Shown one piece after another: positions 54,464 through 62,889 of a stretch of DNA of 64,000 nt (the first letter of the stretch is position 1; each line of letters opens with the position of its first letter). The DNA is taken from the NCBI RefSeq assembly GCF_019443505.1, contig NZ_CP080377.1, positions 3,968,001-4,032,000 on the forward strand, read 5' to 3'. Made by a program: the position numbers and the translations under genes. The notes below the pieces were generated by a model that had not been told where the DNA came from, searched no databases, and saw nothing but the letters and a program-made list of their open reading frames with translations. The DNA comes from Janthinobacterium sp. PAMC25594 (GTDB taxonomy: Bacteria; Pseudomonadota; Gammaproteobacteria; Burkholderiales; Burkholderiaceae_D).

Positions 54464-54480
54464 TTGGACCACTTGGACGA
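54464..54480 (+). promoter_or_regulatory. Tandem TTGGAC repeat, candidate MocR operator
   Basis: TTGGACCA and TTGGACGA are direct repeats 9 bp apart, ending 5 bases before the MocR-type gene start. MocR/GntR proteins often bind direct repeats in such gaps. No binding evidence beyond position. Confidence 0.35.
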
Positions 54481-54485
54481 TCATC

Positions 54486-55958
54486 ATGCCGCGAGGAAAA
54501 TCACCGCACGCCCTGGACTTGCCCCGTCCCACCAGCTGGCTCGACAAGGCGGGCGTCAACAAGCAGGATGGCGCGTATGAAGCGCTGCGCTCGGCCATCC
54601 TGACGAAGATGCTGCCGGCGGGCAGCCGGCTGCCGTCGAGCCGCACCCTGGCCGAGCGGTGGGAGTTGTCGCGCGGCACCATCGAAACCGTGTTCGACCG
54701 CCTGCACGCGGAAGCGTACGTGACGCGCGTGCCCGGTTCCGGCACGCGCGTGTGCGCCGTGGTGCCGGAACGCTTCTTGATGGCGGGATTTACAGATACC
54801 ACCCCAGTCGGGCCATTTTCCGAGCCGGTACCTGTGTCCGATATGGGCGTGCGCGACGGCTTGCCGTTTGTGGCGCGGCGCGCCGACGCCAGCCTGTTTC
54901 CCATGGCGGCCTGGTCCAAGTGCGCCACGCGGGCGCTGGCGGCCGCCACGCCGGAGCAGCTGTGCAGCGCCGATCCGGCCGGCCTGCTCCAGCTGCGCCA
55001 GCAGATCGCCGACTTCCTCGCCAAATACCGCGGCATCCGCTGCGACCCGCAAGACATCGTTGTCACCACCGGCATCCGCCACGCGATCGACTTGCTGGCG
55101 CGCGGCATCGTGCGCGATGGCGACAAGGTGTGCCTGGAAGAACCGGGCTACCCGGCCGCGCGCGCCCTGTTCGCCCTGGCCGGTGCCGTGCCGGTGGACA
55201 TTGCCGTCGACGCCGAGGGCATCGATTGCGCCGCCCTGGCCGCGCACACCGACGCCTGCCTCGCGTATGTGACGCCGGCGCACCAGTCGCCGCTGGGCGT
55301 GACCATGTCCGTCACGCGCCGCCTGGCGTTATTGGAGTGGGCGAACGACAGCGGCGCCTGGGTGGTGGAAGACGATTACGACAGCGAATTCAATTACCAG
55401 AGCGCGCCGCTGGCGGCCCTGAAGGCGCTGGACCAGTACCAGCGCGTGATTTATTGCGGCAGTTTCAACAAGACCCTGTTTGCCGGCCTGCGCGTGGGCT
55501 TCATGGTGCTGCCGCCCCCCTTGCGCCCGCAACTGTTGCGCATCGTGCAGTTGACGGGCCGCTCCGTGGGCGTGATGCAGCAGCTGGCGCTGGCCGCCTG
55601 GATGGAGGAAGGCGCCTTCGTGCGTCATTTGCGCCAGGCCCGGCTGGCGTACAAGGAGCGGCGCGACCTGTTGCTGGCCTGCCTCGAGCAGACGGCGCCC
55701 GGGCGTTACACGATTTCCGGCCAGCAGGCGGGCTTTCATTGCGTGCTGTGGCTGCCGCCGGACAGCGACGAACGGGCGTTTTGCGCGCGCGCCGCGCAGG
55801 ACGGGCTGGCGCTGCAGCCGCTCGGCGATTTTTGCCACAGCGCAAAATTGGCGCCGGCCGTGCTGCTCGGCTACACGGCCCTGAATGGGACCCAGATACG
55901 TCATGCTGCACAAAAATTGGGCAGATTGCTGTTGTTGCCAGAGTCCGCCCCGGAATGA
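54486..55958 (+). CDS. MocR-family (GntR HTH + aminotransferase fold) regulator
   Basis: The 490-residue protein has an N-terminal GntR winged helix (AYEALRSAILTKMLPAGSRL, PSSRTLAERWELSRGTIETV). A type I aminotransferase fold follows, with EEPGYPAARALFALAGAVPV, the Asp in VVEDDYDSEFNYQSAP and the PLP-lysine in YCGSFNKTLFAGLRVGFMVL. The usual Ser before that lysine is Asn here. Such proteins (PdxR, GabR, TauR) use PLP-ligand adducts as signals and control a nearby gene, here probably the divergent MFS exporter. The ATG at 54486 has no clear ribosome binding site. Confidence 0.9.
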   Translation: MPRGKSPHALDLPRPTSWLDKAGVNKQDGAYEALRSAILTKMLPAGSRLPSSRTLAERWELSRGTIETVFDRLHAEAYVTRVPGSGTRVCAVVPERFLMAGFTDTTPVGPFSEPVPVSDMGVRDGLPFVARRADASLFPMAAWSKCATRALAAATPEQLCSADPAGLLQLRQQIADFLAKYRGIRCDPQDIVVTTGIRHAIDLLARGIVRDGDKVCLEEPGYPAARALFALAGAVPVDIAVDAEGIDCAALAAHTDACLAYVTPAHQSPLGVTMSVTRRLALLEWANDSGAWVVEDDYDSEFNYQSAPLAALKALDQYQRVIYCGSFNKTLFAGLRVGFMVLPPPLRPQLLRIVQLTGRSVGVMQQLALAAWMEEGAFVRHLRQARLAYKERRDLLLACLEQTAPGRYTISGQQAGFHCVLWLPPDSDERAFCARAAQDGLALQPLGDFCHSAKLAPAVLLGYTALNGTQIRHAAQKLGRLLLLPESAPE

Positions 55959-56033
55959 AACGGCGGCCTGGCTTATAATCACGGCTTCGCCGCAGCGTCC
56001 GCAGGGCGCCGGCAGCTGATTACAGAATCTGTC

Positions 56034-56738
56034 ATGACCACCACCCGCACCGAAACGGCGCTGATCCGCGAGCTGGGCCGCGTCGATTACGAGCCGACCT
56101 TTGCCGCCATGCGCGCGTTTACCGACGCGCGCACGACCGACACGCGCGACGAACTGTGGATCGTCGAGCATCCGCCCGTGTTCACCCTGGGCCTGGCGGC
56201 CGACCGCGGCCATCTGCTGGCCGGCGCGGACGCGATCCCCGTAGTGCAGACGGACCGTGGCGGCGAAGTGACGTTCCACGGCCCCGGCCAGGTGGTGATT
56301 TACCTGTTGATGGACTTGCGCCGCAACAAGCCGGGCGGCAAGCTGTATGCGCGCCAGTTCGTGCATAAAATCGAGCAAGCCATCATCAACGTGCTGGCGG
56401 CGTATAATCTTGCTGGCGAACGCATCGATGGCGCGCCTGGCATCTATATCGCCGGCGGGCCAGACAAGGGTGCGAAGATCGCCGCGCTGGGATTGAAAGT
56501 GCGCGGCAACGGCTGCACCTACCATGGCGTATCGCTCAATGTGGCGATGGACCTGGCGCCGTTTTCCTGGATTAACCCCTGCGGCTATTCCGGTCTGAAG
56601 ACGGTGGACATGCGCAGCATGGGCGTGGTGGCGCCGCTGGCCGAGGTGCAGCGGGCCCTGGCCCAGGAATTGACCGTATTACTCGATGTAAGCGAAGTAA
56701 ACAGCGCCGCAGGCGCGCCTCAGGCAGCGGATGCCTGA
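56034..56738 (+). CDS. lipB: Octanoyl-ACP:protein octanoyltransferase LipB
   Basis: The 234-residue protein has the LipB motifs: [40 protein letters not shown], and the catalytic Lys/Cys region [20 protein letters not shown]. It moves octanoate from ACP to lipoyl domains of 2-oxoacid dehydrogenases and GcvH. It is directly followed by lipA. A -10-like TATAAT lies at 55974-55979. Confidence 0.96.
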   Translation: MTTTRTETALIRELGRVDYEPTFAAMRAFTDARTTDTRDELWIVEHPPVFTLGLAADRGHLLAGADAIPVVQTDRGGEVTFHGPGQVVIYLLMDLRRNKPGGKLYARQFVHKIEQAIINVLAAYNLAGERIDGAPGIYIAGGPDKGAKIAALGLKVRGNGCTYHGVSLNVAMDLAPFSWINPCGYSGLKTVDMRSMGVVAPLAEVQRALAQELTVLLDVSEVNSAAGAPQAADA

Positions 56739-56775
56739 GCAAACAAACCAACACGCCCTTCAAGGGCTTGCAGCC

Positions 56776-57792
56776 ATGACTTCTGAGACCATTTCCAGCA
56801 CCGCCCCCGCCGCTACTGCCGCTCCAGCGTACAACCCGAGCGAAAAGCAAAAAGGCGCCAGCAAGACGTCGCGCATCCCGATCAAGATCATTCCGATCGA
56901 GCAAGTCGAGCGCCTGAAAAAGCCGGACTGGATCCGCGTCAAGGCCGCGTCGGCTTCGACCCGTTTCTATGAAATCAAGGACATCCTGCGCGAAAACAAG
57001 CTCGTGACCGTGTGCGAGGAAGCCAGCTGCCCGAACATCGGCGAGTGCTTCGGCAAGGGCACGGCCACCTTCATGATCATGGGCGACAAGTGCACGCGCC
57101 GCTGCCCGTTCTGCGACGTCGGCCATGGCCGTCCGGATCCGCTGGACAAGGAAGAGCCGGCCAACCTGTCGAAAACCATCGCCAAGCTGCGCCTGAACTA
57201 CGTCGTCATCACCTCCGTCGACCGCGATGACTTGCGCGACGGCGGCGCCGGCCATTTCGTCGAGTGCATCCAGCAAACGCGCGCCCTGTCGCCGAACACC
57301 CGCATCGAAGTGCTGGTGCCCGACTTCCGTGGCCGCCTGGAAAAAGCGTTGAATTTGTTCAAGGATGGCTTGCCTGACGTCATGAACCACAACCTGGAAA
57401 CGGCGCCGCGCCTGTACAAGGAAGCCCGTCCCGGTTCCGACTACATGCATTCCTTGAAACTGCTGAAGGATTTCAAGGCCATGTACCCGGACGTGAAAAC
57501 CAAGTCCGGCATCATGGTGGGCCTGGGCGAGACGGACGAGGAAATCCTGCAAGTGATGCGCGACATGCGCGAGCACGATATCGACATGCTGACCATCGGC
57601 CAGTACCTGGCGCCATCGAACAGTCACCTGCCCGTGCGCCGCTACGTGCACCCGGACGTGTTTAAAATGTTCGAGGAAGAAGCCTATAAAATGGGCTTCA
57701 CCCACGCCGCCGTAGGCGCCATGGTACGCAGCTCGTACCACGCGGATGAACAGGCGCACAGCGCCGGCGTGGAATCGGCGCTGAATTTCTAA
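56776..57792 (+). CDS. lipA: Lipoyl synthase LipA (radical SAM)
   Basis: The protein (338 residues from ATG 56776; an ATG at 56731 overlapping lipB would add 15) has both cluster motifs: the auxiliary C-x4-C-x5-C in [15 protein letters not shown] and the radical-SAM C-x3-C-x2-C in [15 protein letters not shown]. It also has the conserved [29 protein letters not shown] and the C-terminal RSSYHADE serine motif. It inserts two sulfur atoms into the octanoyl group made by LipB. A strong terminator follows 18 bp after the stop. Confidence 0.97.
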   Translation: MTSETISSTAPAATAAPAYNPSEKQKGASKTSRIPIKIIPIEQVERLKKPDWIRVKAASASTRFYEIKDILRENKLVTVCEEASCPNIGECFGKGTATFMIMGDKCTRRCPFCDVGHGRPDPLDKEEPANLSKTIAKLRLNYVVITSVDRDDLRDGGAGHFVECIQQTRALSPNTRIEVLVPDFRGRLEKALNLFKDGLPDVMNHNLETAPRLYKEARPGSDYMHSLKLLKDFKAMYPDVKTKSGIMVGLGETDEEILQVMRDMREHDIDMLTIGQYLAPSNSHLPVRRYVHPDVFKMFEEEAYKMGFTHAAVGAMVRSSYHADEQAHSAGVESALNF

Positions 57793-57810
57793 GCCCCTTG
57801 CGCCGTATCA

Positions 57811-57842
57811 AAGCCACCTGCTAACGCCGGTGGCTTTTTTTT
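57811..57842 (+). terminator. Rho-independent terminator after lipA
   Basis: AAGCCACC and GGTGGCTT form a perfect 8-bp stem around a 10-base loop, running into T8. Confidence 0.92.
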
Positions 57843-57934
57843 GCCTGTTCGTATCGTGTCCACTTCATGCGGCTGAGCGTTCTATACTGGCATGCTGAAA
57901 AAGCATGGTTGGTGAATAAGCTATGAGGTGAGGC

Positions 57935-58603
57935 ATGGACGTACGCATCGACGCATCGTGGAAGGCGCGGCTGGAGGGGGAATTCGCCCAGCCGTACTGG
58001 GAACGCCTGGCGGCCTTCGTGAAGGAAGAGTATGCGGCGGGGCCGTGTTTTCCGCCTGGCAAGGCCATTTTTCGGGCATTCGACCTGACGCCGTTCGGGC
58101 AAGTCAAAGTCGTGATCTTGGGGCAAGACCCGTATCACACGCCGGGCGCCGCCATGGGGCTGTGCTTTTCCGTGCCGGATGGCCATCCCGCGCAGCCGAG
58201 CCTGCAGAATATCTTCAAGGAGTTATCCGCTGACGTGGACGTGGCGCGCACGCGCACGGATTTGTCCGACTGGGCCGAGCAAGGCGTGTTCCTGCTCAAC
58301 AGCGTGCTGACCGTGCGCGCCGGGGCAGCCGGCTCGCATGCGGCCAAGGGCTGGGAAAAGCTGACGGACAGCGCCATTCGCCACCTGTCCGCCGAGCGCG
58401 AACACCTCGTGTTCCTCCTGTGGGGCGGCTATGCGCAAGCCAAGCGCAGCCTGATCGACCCCGGCAAGCACCTTGTGCTGGCGGCACCCCACCCTTCGCC
58501 CTTGTCGGCCAGCAAAGGTTTCTTTGGCAGCAAGCCGTTCAGCCAGGCGAATGCCTACCTGCAGGCGCACGGGCAGGCGCCCATCGTCTGGGGCGATAGC
58601 TGA
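57935..58603 (+). CDS. ung: Uracil-DNA glycosylase, family 1
   Basis: The 222-residue enzyme has the water-activating loop VVILGQDPYHTPGAAMGLCF with catalytic D65, the uracil-recognition motif FLLNSVLTVRAGAAGSHAAK, LVFLLWGGYAQAKRS, and the leucine-intercalation loop AAPHPSPLSASKGFFGSKPF. It removes uracil from DNA in base-excision repair. Length matches the family. The ATG at 57935 follows GAGGTGAGGC. Confidence 0.97.
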   Translation: MDVRIDASWKARLEGEFAQPYWERLAAFVKEEYAAGPCFPPGKAIFRAFDLTPFGQVKVVILGQDPYHTPGAAMGLCFSVPDGHPAQPSLQNIFKELSADVDVARTRTDLSDWAEQGVFLLNSVLTVRAGAAGSHAAKGWEKLTDSAIRHLSAEREHLVFLLWGGYAQAKRSLIDPGKHLVLAAPHPSPLSASKGFFGSKPFSQANAYLQAHGQAPIVWGDS

Positions 58604-58618
58604 AGCATGACGGCAACC

Positions 58619-58650
58619 GACAGCGGCAGGCGTTGCACCCTGCCGCTGTC
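58619..58650. terminator. Convergent hairpin between ung and the TonB receptor gene
   Basis: GACAGCGGCAGG and CCTGCCGCTGTC form a perfect 12-bp stem with an 8-base loop, in the 61-bp gap between two convergent stops. There is no long T tract on either side, so intrinsic termination may be incomplete. Confidence 0.65.
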
Positions 58651-58664
58651 TTCGCGCGTAACTT

Positions 58665-60821
58665 TTAGAAGCTTGTGGACAGACCTGCGTACAGGCTGCG
58701 GCGGGCGCCGTACTGCGGTGCCCCCACGCCCACGCCGGAACCGTCGCGCAGCAGGTACGACTTGTCGAACAGGTTGATCAGGGCCAGCCGTCCTTCCACC
58801 TTGCCCACGGGCGTGTTTTTCCACGTGTGCGTGAGCGCCGTGTTGACGGTGAAGTAACTGGGCAAATGGCCGGAATTCGGTGCGCCACCGTCCGGCGTCA
58901 TGCGCAGGCCGCTGCCGTAGAGGAAGTCAGCGCTCACTTGCGAGTCGCCGAAGTGATAATGGCCGCCACCGGACAGCGTGTATTTCTGGTCATGATCGAG
59001 ATAGACATAGTGCTGGCTGATGTAGTTCAACTCATCGGCGCCAAACAGGGCCTGGCCCGAATTGATGTTGCGCCCTTGCGCCTTTTGCGTGCTGGCGTTG
59101 AGGAACAGGCCCCAGTTTTTCTCGCTGTAGATGGCCGACAATTCCAGGCCCTTGGCGTAGCCGTCCGCATAGTTGAACGGCGTCAGGATCAATGCCTGGC
59201 CGAACTGGCCTTCATCGAGCAGGTTGTTGATCTTTTTATAGTACACATCGGCCGTCACGGTCAGTTTTGAACTCACTTGGTGGCTGATGCCCACGTCGTA
59301 GTAGTGCGTGCGCTCGGCCTTGACGTTGTCGGACTGGCCGATTGCCGGCGCATTCGTCGTGTTGGCGTACAGGTCGATGTTGGCTTGCGCCGCCAGTTCC
59401 TGCGGCGGCGGCGTGAAGTAGCGCGAATAGCCCGCGTGCAGGGCCGTGCCCGGCGCGATCTGGTATGCGAGGTTGACGCGCGGGCTCCATTGCTGCTCGC
59501 TCGTGTAGGCCGAGACCTTGTCGAAGCGGGCGCCATAGTTCAGGGTCAAGGGTTTACTGATATGCCATTCATCCTGCAGGTAAAAGCTGGCCAGGGTGCC
59601 CGTCTTGCCGCTGTTGTCCAGGATGCTGACCGGCGTGGTGGACGTTTGCGCACCGTCCATGGCGGGGAAGACGGCCACCGTGTTGTCGCTGGTCGTCTTC
59701 TGGCGCGTGTAGGCCAGGCCCGCGCGCACGGTGTGGTCCTGGTGCAATTTGTAGCTGAGGTCGAACTGGGCACCGGAAGCGCTGTTGGCACGGCGCGAGT
59801 CCGAGGCCACGCCGTTGTAGATCAGGTCGCCGATGGCGTCGGGCGTGAAGTGCAGTTCCGAATACTGGTGGAAGGCGGACACCTGGTAATTCACGTCGCC
59901 CAGGCTTTTTTGCAGCGACAACACCAGAAAACGGTTCACTTCGCGCTGGTTTTCATTCAGCTGCGACGACGGCAAGGTGGACGTGCCCGCCTGCGCATCG
60001 CTGTGGCCGTCCAGCGAGAAGCCCGGCGCCTGGTTCGGGTTGTTCGGGATCTGGAAGCGGCCGTTGTAGGTGCCGAACATGGCGCCCAGGCGCGTATTAT
60101 CATCAAGAAAATACGACAGGCTGCCGAACGATTTGTTCTGGCGCGTCTTGTCGTGCAGGGCGCTGCGCGTGGCTTGCGGGTTTTCCACGCCCAGCGCATT
60201 GCCCAGGTAGCTGCCGGACAGGTAGTAATTGAACTTGCCCACGCTGCCGAAAAATTCGGCACTCGGCTCCACATGGTCGTGGCTGCCGACCATGATGCCG
60301 ATGCGCCCGCCCGGCGTCATGCCGCCCTCCTTCGTTTCAATATCGACGATGCCCGCCGTGCGCAGGCCGAACTGGGCCGGCAAGGCGCCCGTCATGAAAT
60401 CCGTGTGGTCGATCAAGCGCGTGTCGATCGACTGGCCGAAGCCGCTGATACTTTCGGGCAGTTGCACGCCATTGATGCGGTATTGCACGTTGGCATGGTC
60501 GTCGCGCACGTGCAGGGCGCCGGAGCCCTTCGAATCCTGCGATACGCCCGGCAGGCGCAGCAGCACTTCATTGAATGGCGTGTTGTCGCCCTGGCCCAGC
60601 ATGTCGACCATGTGACTGTCGATGCTGTAGATGGTGGTGCCGACTTTCGGCGACAGCTCGATGCGCGCGCTTTTCAGATGGGCGGAGGTGACTTCGACCT
60701 TTTGCATGTCTTGTGGGGCGGCATCGGTATTGGCCTCGGCAGGTTCGGCGGCGTGGGCGGAAAAGCTAAACAGGCTGGCAAGGGCGAGCGACAGCGCGCT
60801 CAGGCGTGGTGTGTGTTGCAT
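58665..60821 (-). CDS. TonB-dependent outer-membrane receptor
   Basis: The 718-residue protein has a signal peptide ending near FSAHAAEP. A TonB-box-like MQKVEVTSAHL follows, then the plug domain (FNEVLLRLPGVSQDSKGSGA, YRINGVQLPESISGFGQSID) and a 22-strand-type barrel. The terminal aromatic is in RRSLYAGLSTSF. It carries a large ligand (ferric siderophore, other metal complex or vitamin) across the outer membrane using TonB energy. The ligand is unclear. Downstream of it on the same strand nothing is coupled. Upstream, on the same strand, lies a DUF2946-like gene, which suggests metal uptake. Confidence 0.93.
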   Translation of the reverse strand: MQHTPRLSALSLALASLFSFSAHAAEPAEANTDAAPQDMQKVEVTSAHLKSARIELSPKVGTTIYSIDSHMVDMLGQGDNTPFNEVLLRLPGVSQDSKGSGALHVRDDHANVQYRINGVQLPESISGFGQSIDTRLIDHTDFMTGALPAQFGLRTAGIVDIETKEGGMTPGGRIGIMVGSHDHVEPSAEFFGSVGKFNYYLSGSYLGNALGVENPQATRSALHDKTRQNKSFGSLSYFLDDNTRLGAMFGTYNGRFQIPNNPNQAPGFSLDGHSDAQAGTSTLPSSQLNENQREVNRFLVLSLQKSLGDVNYQVSAFHQYSELHFTPDAIGDLIYNGVASDSRRANSASGAQFDLSYKLHQDHTVRAGLAYTRQKTTSDNTVAVFPAMDGAQTSTTPVSILDNSGKTGTLASFYLQDEWHISKPLTLNYGARFDKVSAYTSEQQWSPRVNLAYQIAPGTALHAGYSRYFTPPPQELAAQANIDLYANTTNAPAIGQSDNVKAERTHYYDVGISHQVSSKLTVTADVYYKKINNLLDEGQFGQALILTPFNYADGYAKGLELSAIYSEKNWGLFLNASTQKAQGRNINSGQALFGADELNYISQHYVYLDHDQKYTLSGGGHYHFGDSQVSADFLYGSGLRMTPDGGAPNSGHLPSYFTVNTALTHTWKNTPVGKVEGRLALINLFDKSYLLRDGSGVGVGAPQYGARRSLYAGLSTSF

Positions 60822-60912
60822 GGTAAACCTCGAAAATAGTCAACGCCAGGCGGCCCGGCGCGCATGCAAGCGCGACAAGGGGCAGCCTGAAAAAGGAAAA
60901 ACGGCGTGGGAA

Positions 60913-61251
60913 CTACAGTGAGGCGGCAGGCGGGCCGCGCACGGGCGGCAGGACGAGGGCGGCGACGGGCGCCAGGGTGGCGGGCGCGAGGGCCAGCAGA
61001 CGGTACGGCAGTAACTGGACGGGCGGCTCGACGATGGCCGGCGGCACGGCGAGATCGGCCACCTTGTCGATGACGGTGGCGCACAGCGCGCACTCTTCCG
61101 CGTCGAGCGTCGTCTTGTGCAGGTGCGAGGCGGCCGTCGACAGCAGGAACACGAGGGCCAGCGCACTGAACAGAGCCACGCACAGCCGCCACGGCGTGCG
61201 CGCGAGGGCGGACGCCGGGTAAGGCTTGCGGGTGGGCTGGCGGGAAGACAT
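60913..61251 (-). CDS. DUF2946-like small membrane/secreted protein
   Basis: The 112-residue protein (ATG 61251, MSSRQPTRKPYPASALA) has one hydrophobic segment (WRLCVALFSALALVFLLSTA) followed by SHLHKTTLDAEECALCATVI. This His/Cys cluster is typical of DUF2946 proteins, which often accompany TonB receptors and PepSY proteins in metal-uptake loci. A Pro/Ala-rich tail with a second hydrophobic stretch ends the protein. It could bind copper or haem; no direct evidence. It lies 91 bp upstream of the receptor gene and is likely cotranscribed. Confidence 0.65.
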   Translation of the reverse strand: MSSRQPTRKPYPASALARTPWRLCVALFSALALVFLLSTAASHLHKTTLDAEECALCATVIDKVADLAVPPAIVEPPVQLLPYRLLALAPATLAPVAALVLPPVRGPPAASL

Positions 61252-61318
61252 GGGCGCATAGTAGCAAGAAAATCGCCGCCTTGTCAGCGCTTGTTGCGTG
61301 ATTTGCGCCAGAGCGGGC

Positions 61319-62140
61319 TTACACGGTGGCGCGCAAGTCGCGCGGCGACAGGCCGTAATGCTGGCGGAAACGGGCCGCGAAGCGCGATGGCGAGGCGTAG
61401 CCGCAGGCGGCGGCGATGTCGCCGATGGGCAAGATGCCCGATTGTAATTCCTGCAAGGCCAGTCCCAGCCGCACGTCTTCCAGGATGGCGCGGAAGTGCC
61501 GCTGCTCCAGGGCCAGCTGGCGGCGCAGGGTGGAGGCGCCCAGGTGCAGATGGCTGGCAACCTTGGCCACGCTCCAGTCGGCGCCCGGGTCCAGCAGCAG
61601 CACTTGCTGCACGCGCGCGGCCAGCGGATCGCGGCGGTCCAGCAGCAGCGGGCCGCAATGGCCGCCCAAGGCCAGGGCCAGCAGCAAGCCTTCCGCCTGG
61701 TGCGCCAGCAGCGCGGGCGGTGTGCTGCTCGCCAGGCTGGCCGTCAGCTGGTCCCAGGCCAGTGCCGCGTGGGCATCGAGCGGCACACACAGGCTGGCCG
61801 TGGCCGCCTGGCGCAGCTGGGTATCGACGAGGCCGCCGTGGCGCGCGCGGAAACGGGCGATCAGGGCCGGCGAAAAACTCAGCACTTCCGCCCGGTAGCC
61901 TTGCGCGCCGGGCAGGTTGGCCACGCCCAGTTCCTGTCCCGCCGGCATCAGCACTACATCGTGCATGCCAGCGCGTGCCTGGCGCGCGCCCCACTCCAGC
62001 AGTTTCGTTCCCTGCCGCACGCGGCACAGGGCGCTCTGGAAGACGGGCACGCGGCGCAGGGTTTGCGCGCGGCGCGCCTCGATGGTGCCGTGCGCGATAC
62101 GCAGCTCGCTCAGGGCCACCGTTTCCATGTCATCGGCCAT
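61319..62140 (-). CDS. AraC-family transcriptional regulator
   Basis: The 273-residue protein has an N-terminal cupin-like effector domain and a C-terminal AraC double HTH (WSVAKVASHLHLGASTLRRQ, then ILPIGDIAAACGYASPSRFA with ARFRQHYGLSPRDLR). Its start overlaps the stop of the YbhB gene by about 10 bp, so the two are one transcription unit. It lies upstream of the DUF2946-like gene and TonB receptor on the same strand and may activate them. An alternative start is ATG 62128. Confidence 0.88.
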   Translation of the reverse strand: MADDMETVALSELRIAHGTIEARRAQTLRRVPVFQSALCRVRQGTKLLEWGARQARAGMHDVVLMPAGQELGVANLPGAQGYRAEVLSFSPALIARFRARHGGLVDTQLRQAATASLCVPLDAHAALAWDQLTASLASSTPPALLAHQAEGLLLALALGGHCGPLLLDRRDPLAARVQQVLLLDPGADWSVAKVASHLHLGASTLRRQLALEQRHFRAILEDVRLGLALQELQSGILPIGDIAAACGYASPSRFAARFRQHYGLSPRDLRATV

Positions 62141-62675
62141 ACAGTCCCGTCAGCTGTGCCTTGCCCAGCGCGTTGGCGTTGAGCATGTAGCCGAGCATGG
62201 CGCCGCTGGCGTGCTGGTCCAGCGGCAGCTTGTCTGTTTTCAGCGCCCACACCGTGATCTCGTAGCGGTGCGGCTGGTCGCCCGGTGGCGGACAGGCGCC
62301 GCCGTAGGCGCTATCGCCGTAATCGTTGCGTCCTTGCACGGCGCCCACTGGCAAGGTGGACGTTGTCGTCCCCGCAGGCAAGGAGGTGGTGCTGGTTGGC
62401 AGATTGAACACGCTCCAGTGCCACCAGCCGCTGCCCGTGGGCGCGTCGGGATCGTACAGGGTGATGGCAAAGCTGCGCGTGCCGGCGGGAGCATTGCTCC
62501 ACGACAATTGCGGCGCCAGATTACCTCCCGTGCAGCCGAAGCCCTGGAATACTTGCGCGCTCGCCAGGCTCTGGCCGGGAGCGATGTCGGTGCTGGTGAC
62601 GGTGAAATCGGCCGCGTGGGCACCCAGGTGAAGGGCGAAACCCAGCGTGACGGCGAGGAGGCGGGAAGTGGTCAT
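62130..62675 (-). CDS. YbhB/YbcL family protein (PEBP fold), secreted
   Basis: The 181-residue protein starts at ATG 62675 after AAAGGAAAACC, with a signal peptide (LLAVTLGFALHLGAHA). The PEBP/YbhB motifs follow: FGCTGGNLAPQLSWSNAPAG, TLYDPDAPTGSGWWHWSVFN, and ACPPPGDQPHRYEITVWALK. These proteins resemble eukaryotic Raf-kinase-inhibitor proteins. Their bacterial role is unknown, probably small-ligand binding in the periplasm. It is translationally coupled to the AraC regulator. Confidence 0.92.
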   Translation of the reverse strand: MTTSRLLAVTLGFALHLGAHAADFTVTSTDIAPGQSLASAQVFQGFGCTGGNLAPQLSWSNAPAGTRSFAITLYDPDAPTGSGWWHWSVFNLPTSTTSLPAGTTTSTLPVGAVQGRNDYGDSAYGGACPPPGDQPHRYEITVWALKTDKLPLDQHASGAMLGYMLNANALGKAQLTGLYGR

Positions 62676-62889
62676 GGTTTTCCTTTCGATAAGTATAGGG
62701 GAAAGTGTATGCCGTGCAAGCTGTACCCGCGATGCCGATGCGCTCGCTGATGGTGCTGAAACGCTCGTTTTCAGCCAGTACCAACGTTTCCATGAGCGTG
62801 TTGTGCGGTTCTTCCCTTTCTTGATGCGCATGATTTTTACTGTGGGGCTTTCATGCTATCGTTCCGCAGCCCTGTTCCCCAAAGTTTCC

